From an uncultured Desulfovibrio sp. (GTDB lineage: Bacteria; Desulfobacterota; Desulfovibrionia; Desulfovibrionales; Desulfovibrionaceae), in NCBI GenBank assembly GCA_910587035.1, contig CAJUMQ010000002.1, positions 124,001 through 188,000 of the forward strand: a DNA stretch of 64,000 nt, read 5' to 3'. The number at the start of each line of letters is the position of its first letter. The first letter of the stretch is position 1. Made by a program: the position numbers and the translations under genes. This document shows positions 44,301-51,525 of this stretch, one piece after another. The notes beneath the pieces were generated by a model that was not told where the DNA came from, did not search any database, and saw nothing but the letters and a program-made list of their open reading frames with translations.

Positions 44301-46287
44301 ATATGAAAGCACAAACCCGCAAAAGCCAGGCATACTGACATACGACTTTGGAGCAGACAGGAGCGATGGCAAGGCCATCATCATAACAGTCAATGGCGTC
44401 GAACAGAAGTTGCAGCTTGATGCCAATGGCAAACTTGTGGATCAGGATATCCAGGGCAAGTATGGCATCCTGCATATCAAGGCTGATGGCAAGTATGCAT
44501 ACACAGCACAAGAGGATGTCACAGGTGTTGATGAATTCAAATTCTCCATCACCGACTCAGACGCCGACAGCATGTCCGGCAGCGCCACTGGCGACCCATT
44601 TGTGCTCAAGGTGAATGTCAAACCGCTGCCTGAACTGGCTTTTGAAACAGATGACGCTGATGTGGAGAGCGATAAGGCCATCTCCGTCACTGACATTCCA
44701 GAGGGTCTGAATATCACCAATATTGACGAGGTGAATGAGCAGGTTAAAGAGTTTGGTAGTTTCAGAATAGATGGCGACAAGCTAATCTTCACTCAGACTG
44801 GCGCATATCAGCACCCTGCGGGAGTTGACACAGCCAACCGGCCTTTTGAATTCAAAGCAGTTGATAGCCTCGGTCATCCACTGAATATAAATGCGACTGT
44901 CACCATTAATGACGATCGGTCAGAATGGCTCAATCCATCTGGAGACTATACAAGGGATGGAACCGAGATCACCGCAAATGGTGTCTTCACTTTGGATTAT
45001 GGCGCTGACGGAGTCGCCAATGGAGGAGATCCGCTTGAAAGCCTGGCCATCAGCCTTGCTTCTTCAGGAACAGGGGAGGGCTTTCCGCCTATAATCTTGT
45101 CCCTCACAAAGACTGACGATGGAGAATGGCAGGCAACAAATGGCGCTACATCATTGACAGTAAGGAAAACTGGCACAGACAACGAATTCAGTTTTGACCT
45201 TTATGCAGATGCCAGCGTGATTCAAGGCAAGGGTGTAAAACTTGTCCTGACTGCAAAAGATGGCGATCAGGACAGCACTGTCATAAATTATGAAATCCCT
45301 GCTAATGAAAATGCAGGCAATCTCACAATAAGGGTTGAAAATAAAACTCAACCCCTGGCCACTGCCGCCGCGGCCTTTGGCATTTCCAGCAGCATGGTGG
45401 CGGACAATATCCCGGCTCTGGACAACCAGCACCAAAAAGAGACAGATGAATCCCAGCCTGCAAGCCATGCCGCTGGAATCTCTGCCAATGAGGATGCCAT
45501 GGCTGTCCCGGTTGAACCCAATGGAGATGAAAATGCTGAAGTAGTTGCGACGCAGGTCACTTCTCCTGATGGAGCCCCGCTCCCGCTTGTGGAGGATATG
45601 GACCAGCCAACCATGCAATCTGCTCAGGATGCGGATCTGAATCTGGTTGCGGATATTTCAGGCACAGCTTCAGAAAGCCTGGCTGCCCGTGCCGGCATGT
45701 CTGATGAGGCAAATGCGGATACCGGTTTCGAAAACCTGATCAATCTGGAAGGACACACCCTGTTCACAGGCACGGATGGCAATGACTTCATAGATGCCGG
45801 CAGGGATGCGGATGCCATCAGGGCTGGCGCCGGCGATGACATGATCGTCTATGATCCCACCGACTATCTTATTGATGGCGGCGATGGCATTGATTTCCTG
45901 CTCAATGCATCAAGCCCAGCCGGTTCCCATACCCTGGCCGAAATGCTGGCCAATGGGGAAAATGCCGATGCCAGCACGCCAATGGTCCTGGATGTGGAGG
46001 TGATGATTAGCGGTCTTGATCTGACTGAGGTGCGGACACTTGATAATCTGGCGGAAAAATGCGGCCTCACTCTCAGCCGCAATGAGTCCGGCGATGTGAC
46101 ATCGGTAACACTTGGGGATGGCTGGCGCGAAGCCGCCCAGACCCAGGGAGAATCGTCGCATACAACAACATATGAGAATGGCGAAATCACTCTGGAGACA
46201 ACTCTTGCCAATATATCGGGTGGAGAGTCCGGACAGATTGTGCTGGCAATAGCCCAGGCCCAGACATCTGCGGAAACAGGCATGTAG
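41362..46287 (+). CDS. Large secreted LapA/RTX-type adhesin with retention module
   Basis: A 1641-residue, cysteine-poor, acidic protein with no Sec signal, as expected for type I secretion. Residues 1-90 form a retention-module-like N-terminus and are followed by PAAG at 92-95, which fits the cleavage motif of the LapG protease. Next come two Ig-like repeats (about 168-272 and 273-376), a T1SS-143/VCBS-like segment (about 377-617) and further beta-sandwich modules including a diverged tandem duplication (about 756-1186). Calcium-binding RTX nonapeptides (GTDGNDFIDAG, GAGDDMIVYD, about 1465-1500) and a C-terminal secretion-signal region finish it. It should be held in the outer membrane and released by proteolysis when c-di-GMP falls. 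No secretion genes are nearby. Confidence 0.9.
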   Translation: MADIILTRPVTGNQVVDCEAQAKFIFNFPASDSTLARDGDDLNISFPDGTGITLRNFYTQFNEENLPTFELDGTEVAAADFFASMNEPDLMPAAGPGAASAAARNSRFNEYANSDLGAGLDRLDGVDYSPSFSVAQAASSFSTEAEAAGASSALAGAPFISDENAFIAPTISIVSIGDNQPINIARATNPFINVSGVAGGGVRPGDVVTVRIPGSDIEYTTQVRDDLTWEVQIPTQAIVDGEQIEASITIPDRDGNPVTVTDTVDAEVDVTPPLASITIDPVTGDDVLTDEEMQTEFTILTGTAGADVNPGDIVTITVAGNRYTTIVRGDLTWQVEVDTAALGSSREIEASVTTTDENGNPATATTVRGVEVAPAPSIEFDSNGIAGTSGILSTSDIALRDGGTDSAGSLTVKIAGGAHITATIDGQNFVPELSALISAAGSTFNLPEGTLIFRFNAQTGNFEYSFIQTAAGSHTGANDEVLSHDISIKFTDDYGQSADAPIRLDIYDDGPVIAPATPFEIAEDYTGIISGNAFDLITTGADKGGKFEWTSDGTSKYGQFTLNDDGTYSFDLAQDSAEVQGLLAGQTVTETLTFTYTDADGDKKQGSIAINITGKDNGFTIEPGNPKPGTPLDPAVTDGKLTVNEAGLPDGTDAGNVNTTAHGAMAITAPDGVKSITVHGKDIAIDGSATEIALTGGTLSVSFADGQLSYSFTLTGNVSHGDQTDGTNFIQNVNIVVTNNNDKTTESSLEITIVDDAPEINVNELGQVVDSGTNVTTGTWSHNFGADIPDAQTVTINDIQLGADKPVTVVGTHGTLTVNWDGTYSYKANPNASGTDTFTFTITDRDGDSKPATLEVEVKDSTVTPDAVTFTTSDADVATGSSQSVDVPEGFSIVDGEIDRINDSIEYGKFSIEDGKLVFTQDKAWTHEKGEDAKTFDSVAFKVTDANGNLTTLTATVTIKDDTPTMSFTSSELDLFGGTTYESTNPQKPGILTYDFGADRSDGKAIIITVNGVEQKLQLDANGKLVDQDIQGKYGILHIKADGKYAYTAQEDVTGVDEFKFSITDSDADSMSGSATGDPFVLKVNVKPLPELAFETDDADVESDKAISVTDIPEGLNITNIDEVNEQVKEFGSFRIDGDKLIFTQTGAYQHPAGVDTANRPFEFKAVDSLGHPLNINATVTINDDRSEWLNPSGDYTRDGTEITANGVFTLDYGADGVANGGDPLESLAISLASSGTGEGFPPIILSLTKTDDGEWQATNGATSLTVRKTGTDNEFSFDLYADASVIQGKGVKLVLTAKDGDQDSTVINYEIPANENAGNLTIRVENKTQPLATAAAAFGISSSMVADNIPALDNQHQKETDESQPASHAAGISANEDAMAVPVEPNGDENAEVVATQVTSPDGAPLPLVEDMDQPTMQSAQDADLNLVADISGTASESLAARAGMSDEANADTGFENLINLEGHTLFTGTDGNDFIDAGRDADAIRAGAGDDMIVYDPTDYLIDGGDGIDFLLNASSPAGSHTLAEMLANGENADASTPMVLDVEVMISGLDLTEVRTLDNLAEKCGLTLSRNESGDVTSVTLGDGWREAAQTQGESSHTTTYENGEITLETTLANISGGESGQIVLAIAQAQTSAETGM

Positions 46288-46293
46288 GATGCC

Positions 46294-46327
46294 ATGGCCC
46301 GGACCGGTTCAGGCCGGTCCGGGCCAT
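46294..46327. terminator. Perfect 14-bp hairpin between adhesin and glycosyltransferase genes
   Basis: ATGGCCCGGACCGG and its complement around a 6-base loop, seven bases after the adhesin stop and 18 before the next start. No T-run follows, so it may reduce rather than stop read-through and thus lower expression of the two downstream genes relative to the adhesin. Confidence 0.6.
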
Positions 46328-46345
46328 CATTCTCCAGTAGCGGAT

Positions 46346-47506
46346 ATGCGATATCTTTTTGTCTGCAGCCGTTCTCCGGGAAATCTGGGCGCCATCGCCT
46401 CCTGGCTTGCCAGGCAGGATGAGGTGATTTTTGCCTCCGGCCGTGAACGGCGTGAATACGCCATTGCCGGAGTGCGCCGCGTTATTCTCAAAAAGCCGGA
46501 CAATAAGAAAACCGACAAAAACGACTATCTGGATTTATGGCAGGATGCACTGAGGGTCAGCCGATCGACAAACATGACCCTGGGATCGGTGCGCGACAGC
46601 GGCTATGACCCGGACATTATAATTTCCTCCTCCGCCAATGGCTCCGCATTCTCCCTGCGGGAGCTGTTCCCCTCCGCGCTCCATGTGAATTTTCTTGAAT
46701 ATGAATCCCCGGCCCTCAAATCCGGCCGCGGGCCGGCCATGCGATACGCCCTGCAGTCACTGCAGGCCATGCAGGCGCATCTGGCCTTTTCTTTCTTCAA
46801 GCCGGAACCCTTCCTTTTCGGTCAGGAAGTCTGCCGTAAAATCCGGCCGGCTCCACTCGCTGTGGACACGGATTTCTTTTCGCCCTGTTGTGGCCCAGGG
46901 TTTTCCTGCTGGAAATTTTCCAGCCCGCAGGAGCTCCTTGCCTTCAACCTGCAGGATGCCTCTCTGGACCAGACAGGCAAAGCCTGGGAAACAGCAGCCC
47001 TGCTCCTGCAAAAGAGGCCGCAAAGCCATATCGCGATGCTGCTGCCAAACAGCTTTTTCATGCGTGGAATACTGGAAAGGCTGGAGTCCCTCCCAAAAGA
47101 CTTGCAAGCACGTCTCTATCCGGAAATTTTTCTTGAGCATGTTGAATACCGCAACCTTCTGGCATCCTCAAGGCTTGTCATCACACCGTATGCCAGAACA
47201 GACGCCAGGGGTAATCTGGAGGCCATGAGCTGCGCCTCTGTGCTTGTTGCCCCCAAGGCCTGCGACAGCTTTTTTCGGCATGGCGATAACATGCTTGCCC
47301 TGCCGGATGAAAACCCTCGGCACCAGTCCGATATCATTGCGGAGTGGCTGGACGGTGCCGGTGTTCTGAAGGAAATGGGCCGACGGGCCAGAAATGATGT
47401 GGAAAACGAGTTTTGCCTGCAAAAGGTCATTCCACCTTTCATGCAAAAAATAACATCCGCCTGGGCGAAACTTTGCGACGGCAGACAACAGACGGAAAAG
47501 CCATGA
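46346..47506 (+). CDS. Glycosyltransferase, GT4-like
   Basis: A 386-residue protein beginning MRYLFVCSRSPGNLGAIASWL, a Rossmann-type N-terminal domain, with a C-terminal domain that has an RLVITPYARTDARGNLEAMSCASVLVAPKA pattern (seen in part) corresponding to the donor-binding EX7E-like region of GT4 enzymes, here with E in NLEAMSC. I start at the ATG at 46346; 19 extra codons upstream would run through the hairpin. It is directly downstream of the adhesin and overlaps the next gene by four bases. It might glycosylate the adhesin or another surface molecule (inference from position). Confidence 0.75.
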   Translation: MRYLFVCSRSPGNLGAIASWLARQDEVIFASGRERREYAIAGVRRVILKKPDNKKTDKNDYLDLWQDALRVSRSTNMTLGSVRDSGYDPDIIISSSANGSAFSLRELFPSALHVNFLEYESPALKSGRGPAMRYALQSLQAMQAHLAFSFFKPEPFLFGQEVCRKIRPAPLAVDTDFFSPCCGPGFSCWKFSSPQELLAFNLQDASLDQTGKAWETAALLLQKRPQSHIAMLLPNSFFMRGILERLESLPKDLQARLYPEIFLEHVEYRNLLASSRLVITPYARTDARGNLEAMSCASVLVAPKACDSFFRHGDNMLALPDENPRHQSDIIAEWLDGAGVLKEMGRRARNDVENEFCLQKVIPPFMQKITSAWAKLCDGRQQTEKP

Positions 47507-48480
47507 CCCCGGCGCCCCTGTGCACACAGTTTCTCAACAATTTCAGCTCCCGAAACAGGGAGCTGTGGAAAAAGGCGGATGAATTGCGGCACCTGCGCAA
47601 AAATGGCTTAAAAGCCTGGGACCCGCGCATTTTCCTGCCTCTTGACGCCTGGATTCTTCTGCTTGAGAAAGCCTGCCCTGGAGTTGGGCGGGAACATTTT
47701 GACCGGCTTGTTGTCGGTTTCTCCACCGCCGGAGCCTGGCGTCCGGCCCAGGATATTGTGCGTTTTGACAGGGGGCTGCAATCCTCGCTCATGGCCGCGC
47801 CCTGGCCGGGAGCCCTGCCCATGCTTGAAAAGCTGCCGGCCTGGTGCATTTATTTTGATACCGGCCCCATGTGGGTCAATGGCCATGCCGTCAATGGTTT
47901 TTTCGCATCGCTTGAACAGAACAACACAAGGGACACCCTTTTCCTGAGGCTGCTTTTTCTCGGCCATCCATATCTCTCGGTTCCCTTTCTTATTCCCCTG
48001 GGTGACTACAGCCTTGAAACAGCCCTGCTGCTATCCAATGACTTGATCCGCAGGAACCTGGCCGCCAGGGGACAGACTGACTCTGCGGAAAGCATGCCCT
48101 TTTCCGATGCCGGGCTGTGCGGGGCGCTGAATCTTGTGCTTCATGTTTGCGTAAGCGTCAGGGATGAGAATGAATATTTTGCGCGGCGGCAACCAGTAAA
48201 AACCAGGCATGGAGGCTGGCGTATATTTCCGCCAGCCACACCTAGAATTCATCAGATTGGGGAGAAGGCGGAAGCGAACCCCGAACATTGCCGGGCTGCC
48301 ACAGTAATAAAAGGAGTCAGGTCCGGACCAGGCCCGCACATAAGGCGCGCGCACTGGCATGGATACTGGAAAGGCTCCATAAAAAAGGGGGAGCAACGCA
48401 GATTTGAGATGAGATGGCTTGCGCCGGTGCCTGTGGCCCAGCACAGGCCAGGGGGAACAGCAAAAAAAGCTGACCCCTGA
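47503..48480 (+). CDS. Uncharacterised protein resembling the AcrVA2-like family
   Basis: A 325-residue protein whose ATG overlaps the glycosyltransferase stop (ATGA). The N-terminal part is helical (NRELWKKADELRHLRK), the middle has hydrophobic aromatic stretches (LPAWCIYFDTGPMWVNG, GHPYLSVPFLIPLG), and the C-terminus ends with the pattern PHIRRAHWHGYWKG ... RWLAPVPV. I recall this RRAHWH...W...RWL.P.PV ending from a broad family of bacterial proteins some of which are annotated AcrVA2-like, after an anti-CRISPR protein; that is from memory and not from a search. Members in organisms without Cas12a probably have another function. No signal peptide. Confidence 0.65.
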   Translation: MTPAPLCTQFLNNFSSRNRELWKKADELRHLRKNGLKAWDPRIFLPLDAWILLLEKACPGVGREHFDRLVVGFSTAGAWRPAQDIVRFDRGLQSSLMAAPWPGALPMLEKLPAWCIYFDTGPMWVNGHAVNGFFASLEQNNTRDTLFLRLLFLGHPYLSVPFLIPLGDYSLETALLLSNDLIRRNLAARGQTDSAESMPFSDAGLCGALNLVLHVCVSVRDENEYFARRQPVKTRHGGWRIFPPATPRIHQIGEKAEANPEHCRAATVIKGVRSGPGPHIRRAHWHGYWKGSIKKGEQRRFEMRWLAPVPVAQHRPGGTAKKADP

Positions 48481-48680
48481 CGCATGTCCTTTTGTTGCTG
48501 CAAACATGAAAAAGCCACGCAATCCAGGAAATATGCATCCAGGCTGTTGCCAGTAGCCACATTGCATGCCTGCCAATCTCCCTTGATTTTGTTGTGCGCT
48601 ATTTTTCTCCGCGCCCCGCTTGCCTCCGGCCGCCAAAATGTTTACAAAAATCGGAGCGAACAGAAAACGCGGACTTGTCC

Positions 48681-49319
48681 ATGCCAACACAGACAGAAAC
48701 CGGGCAGCGTCCAAAAGGGCGGCCCCGCGAATTTGACAGGGAAAAGGCCCTGCAGGCCGCGCTGGAGATATTCTGGCGGCAGGGCTATGAGCCTGCGTCT
48801 GTTGCGGATCTGTGCAAGGCAATGGATATCAACCCCCCCAGCCTATACTGCTCCTTTGGCAACAAGGCCGGCCTTTTTCTGGAAGCCCTCAGCCATTACG
48901 AACATATTTACTGGCTGGAGCCATCCCAAAAATTCATGAATGAGCCGGACATATACAAGGCTGTGGCAGATTATTTCACCTCCGCCGCAAAAATACTCCT
49001 GGCACCCAACACTCCCTGCGGCTGCATGGTGGTGCTGGCGGCCGTGAATATTGCGGAGAGCGAGGAAAAAATAATCAACTCGGTGCGAGCCATGCGCATG
49101 GAAACAAAAAAAATGTTTTCTGACAGATTGCGCCAGGCCATCGATGATGGCCAGATACCGGAAGACACCGATGTGCCGGCACTGGCTGGCGCCCTGAATA
49201 CTTTTCTGGAAGGTCTCTCCCTTCAGGCCAGAGATGGCCTCTTTCAATCCGAACTCAAGGCAATTGCCGGTTGCGCCGTGCGCATGCTGCCTGCCCCTGC
49301 CAGGGGTATCGCCCCATAA
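48681..49319 (+). CDS. TetR/AcrR-family transcriptional regulator
   Basis: A 212-residue repressor-type protein. The N-terminal helix-turn-helix reads GRPREFDREKALQAALEIFWRQGYEPASVADLCKAM (in part) with the recognition helix NPPSLYCSFGNKAGLF, and the ligand-binding domain has the CGCMVVLAA segment with paired cysteines common in this subgroup. I use the ATG at 48681, just before the GRPREF start; the longer frame upstream is not family-like. It may regulate the antiporter gene 89 bases downstream. The 200 bases before it hold no gene that I can see. Confidence 0.88.
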   Translation: MPTQTETGQRPKGRPREFDREKALQAALEIFWRQGYEPASVADLCKAMDINPPSLYCSFGNKAGLFLEALSHYEHIYWLEPSQKFMNEPDIYKAVADYFTSAAKILLAPNTPCGCMVVLAAVNIAESEEKIINSVRAMRMETKKMFSDRLRQAIDDGQIPEDTDVPALAGALNTFLEGLSLQARDGLFQSELKAIAGCAVRMLPAPARGIAP

Positions 49320-49408
49320 ACACGTTTCCAACCCTTCCCCGCCAAACCTGGCCAACTTTACCGGCACTCCCGGCCAGTGCCAGTCAATAAATCCTCACGG
49401 TATGCAAA

Positions 49409-50866
49409 ATGGCGGAATCAGATACAGTCTCCAAAGATAACAAAATTGGTGTAGTGGGCGCCACATTCCTTGTGGCGGGCAACATGATGGGCTCCGGCGT
49501 GTTCATGCTCCCGGCCAATCTGGCGGCCTTTGGCAGCGTTTCCCTGCTCGGCTGGCTGACAACCACTGCCGGGGCCATTGCCCTGGCCCTTGTATTCTCA
49601 AAACTTGCCAATATTGACCCTGCTGCCGGTGGACCCTACGCATACAGCCGCAAGGCCTTTGGCGATTATATGGGCTATCAGACAAATCTCGTCTACTGGG
49701 TCGCCAATGTGGTGGGCAATGTGGGCCTGGGGGTGGCGGCCATTGGCTATCTTTCCCACTTCTGGGGCATCTTTGACGATCCCTACATTTGTGTGGCCGC
49801 GCAGATTTTTCTCATCTGGAGTCTGGCGTACGCCAATATGCTTGGTCCAAGATTTATCGGCTTTGTGCAATCTGTGGCCACATCCATCAAGCTGCTGCCC
49901 ATTCTCGGCGTGGCCCTGCTTGGCTGGTTCTGGTTTGATCCGCATCTGTTTGAGAGCTGCTGGAATGTCACGGGCCAGAGCGCCTTCCATGCCTACAGTA
50001 GCACCATAAATCTTACACTCTGGGCATTCATTGGTGTTGAAAGCGCCTCCGTCTCCACTGCTGTTGTCAAAAACCCGCGCAAAAATGTGCCCATCGCCAC
50101 CATCAGTGGGGTGACCATTGCCGGAGCATGCTACATACTCAGCTCCTCTGCCATCATGGGCATGATACCCAATCACGAGCTTGTTGCCTCCTCCGCCCCT
50201 TTTGCCGATGCCGTGCGTTTTGCCCTTGGCGACATGGCCGGCAATGTGGTTGCAGGCTGCGCGGCTCTTGGGTGCATAGGCTCCCTTGGCGGCTGGATTA
50301 TGATTGTCAGCCAGAGCGCCAAGGCTGCCGCTGATGACTGTCTTTTTGGCAGCCTCTTCGCAAGGGTAAATGCCAATGGCGTGCCGGTATGGGGTCTTTT
50401 TGTGGTTGCCACACTCATGAGCGTCATGGCCCTGTTCACAATTTCCCCGGCCGCAAACGCCCAGTTTGCAAAGCTGGCCTCCACAGCTGTCATTCTCACC
50501 CTGCTGCCCTATCTTTATTCCTGCATATCCATCAAGGTGCTGGCCTTTAATGTGCTGCGCAACAACCAGTATTTTTTATATGTCCTGATAGGTTTCCTGG
50601 GCGCCATCTTCTGCATGAGCGCCCTCATCAGCGCGGACCCGGGCCAGACGCGATGGTCCCTCATTTTCGTCATTGCCACCATTGTGCTTTATTCCGCCGC
50701 CATCACCAGGCGCTGTGAAATGACCGAGGGCGTGTTCCGCCCCGGTGGCCTTGCGCCAGGCTGGGTGAGAATGCTCACCCTTGTCACAACACTGGCGGTG
50801 CTTGCGGTGACATTCTGGCTGACTGTTAGCGATATTGATCCCTTTCCAAAGCTGCTTGTGCATTAA
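49409..50866 (+). CDS. Arginine:agmatine-type antiporter (AdiC-like, APC family)
   Basis: A 485-residue, twelve-helix transporter strikingly like E. coli AdiC: GNMMGSGVFMLPANLA in helix 1, TLWAFIGVESASV in helix 6 with the Trp and Glu used for substrate binding, and GSLGGWIMIVSQSAKAAADD in helix 8 with the Trp (about 296) that stacks on arginine. AdiC swaps external arginine for internal agmatine in acid resistance. No adiA-type arginine decarboxylase is next to it, so the partner enzyme is elsewhere or the substrate differs (for example another amino acid/amine pair). The start has only a weak ribosome site. Upstream lies a TetR gene. Confidence 0.88.
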   Translation: MAESDTVSKDNKIGVVGATFLVAGNMMGSGVFMLPANLAAFGSVSLLGWLTTTAGAIALALVFSKLANIDPAAGGPYAYSRKAFGDYMGYQTNLVYWVANVVGNVGLGVAAIGYLSHFWGIFDDPYICVAAQIFLIWSLAYANMLGPRFIGFVQSVATSIKLLPILGVALLGWFWFDPHLFESCWNVTGQSAFHAYSSTINLTLWAFIGVESASVSTAVVKNPRKNVPIATISGVTIAGACYILSSSAIMGMIPNHELVASSAPFADAVRFALGDMAGNVVAGCAALGCIGSLGGWIMIVSQSAKAAADDCLFGSLFARVNANGVPVWGLFVVATLMSVMALFTISPAANAQFAKLASTAVILTLLPYLYSCISIKVLAFNVLRNNQYFLYVLIGFLGAIFCMSALISADPGQTRWSLIFVIATIVLYSAAITRRCEMTEGVFRPGGLAPGWVRMLTLVTTLAVLAVTFWLTVSDIDPFPKLLVH

Positions 50867-51036
50867 CAAACAGATTTAAAACTCCAGCATATGGCACTTT
50901 CAGGCAATATGCGACTGTGTTTCAGCAGCCGGCATTGCCTATTTTCCATGGCTAAAATCTGGGTGCTATCTCTTGCAAATAACTGCATAAAATGAGAATT
51001 TCGAGAAAACACCTAAACCATATTCAGGAGGAGATC

Positions 51037-51525
51037 ATGGAGGGCGGCAGAAATGGCCCCGCTCAAAAGTCTTCCATAAGGGGCTGGAAATGGCTTTTGT
51101 GTGGTCTGGTTGGAGGAATTGTCATTTCCGGGGTGTTCGCCTGGGCGCTCAATGCCACGGATCAGCGGCAGTTCTGCGCATCATGCCACATTATGCGGGA
51201 GGCGGCAGTAACGCAGAAAAAGGGCATGCATGCCAATCTGGCCTGCAATGAATGCCATGCTCCACATGCTCTGGCGGCCAAGCTGCCATTCAAGGCTGTG
51301 GCAGGCATGGAGGACATCATTGGCAACCTTCAGGGCAAGGATATTCCCATCCCGCCGGCCAAAAGACATCGCGATGTAATCAACCAGAATTGCATCAACT
51401 GTCATAGCCCGGTGAATGTCAAGGTCGCAAGCATGGCCGTCAAGCCATACTGCACCGATTGCCACAGAAGCGTCGCCCATATGCGGCTTAATCCCATAAG
51501 CGAAAGGACGGTGGGATATGATTAA
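51037..51525 (+). CDS. nrfH: Cytochrome c quinol dehydrogenase NrfH
   Basis: A 162-residue NapC/NirT-type membrane tetrahaem cytochrome. After a single membrane helix (WLLCGLVGGIVISGVFAWAL) it has four haem-binding sites CASCH, CNECH, CINCH and CTDCH. It takes electrons from menaquinol and hands them to NrfA. The ATG at 51037 has AGGAGGAG upstream; the frame is open further up but without a ribosome site. The gene overlaps nrfA by eight bases. The 170 bases upstream probably hold the promoter, but I saw no clear regulator site. Confidence 0.96.
   Translation: MEGGRNGPAQKSSIRGWKWLLCGLVGGIVISGVFAWALNATDQRQFCASCHIMREAAVTQKKGMHANLACNECHAPHALAAKLPFKAVAGMEDIIGNLQGKDIPIPPAKRHRDVINQNCINCHSPVNVKVASMAVKPYCTDCHRSVAHMRLNPISERTVGYD

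Noticed and set aside
42778..44511. Long open frame of 577 codons on the minus strand opposite the adhesin
   Set aside because: Lies wholly within the adhesin gene on the other strand, shows no family features and arises from the repetitive, biased codon use of the adhesin.
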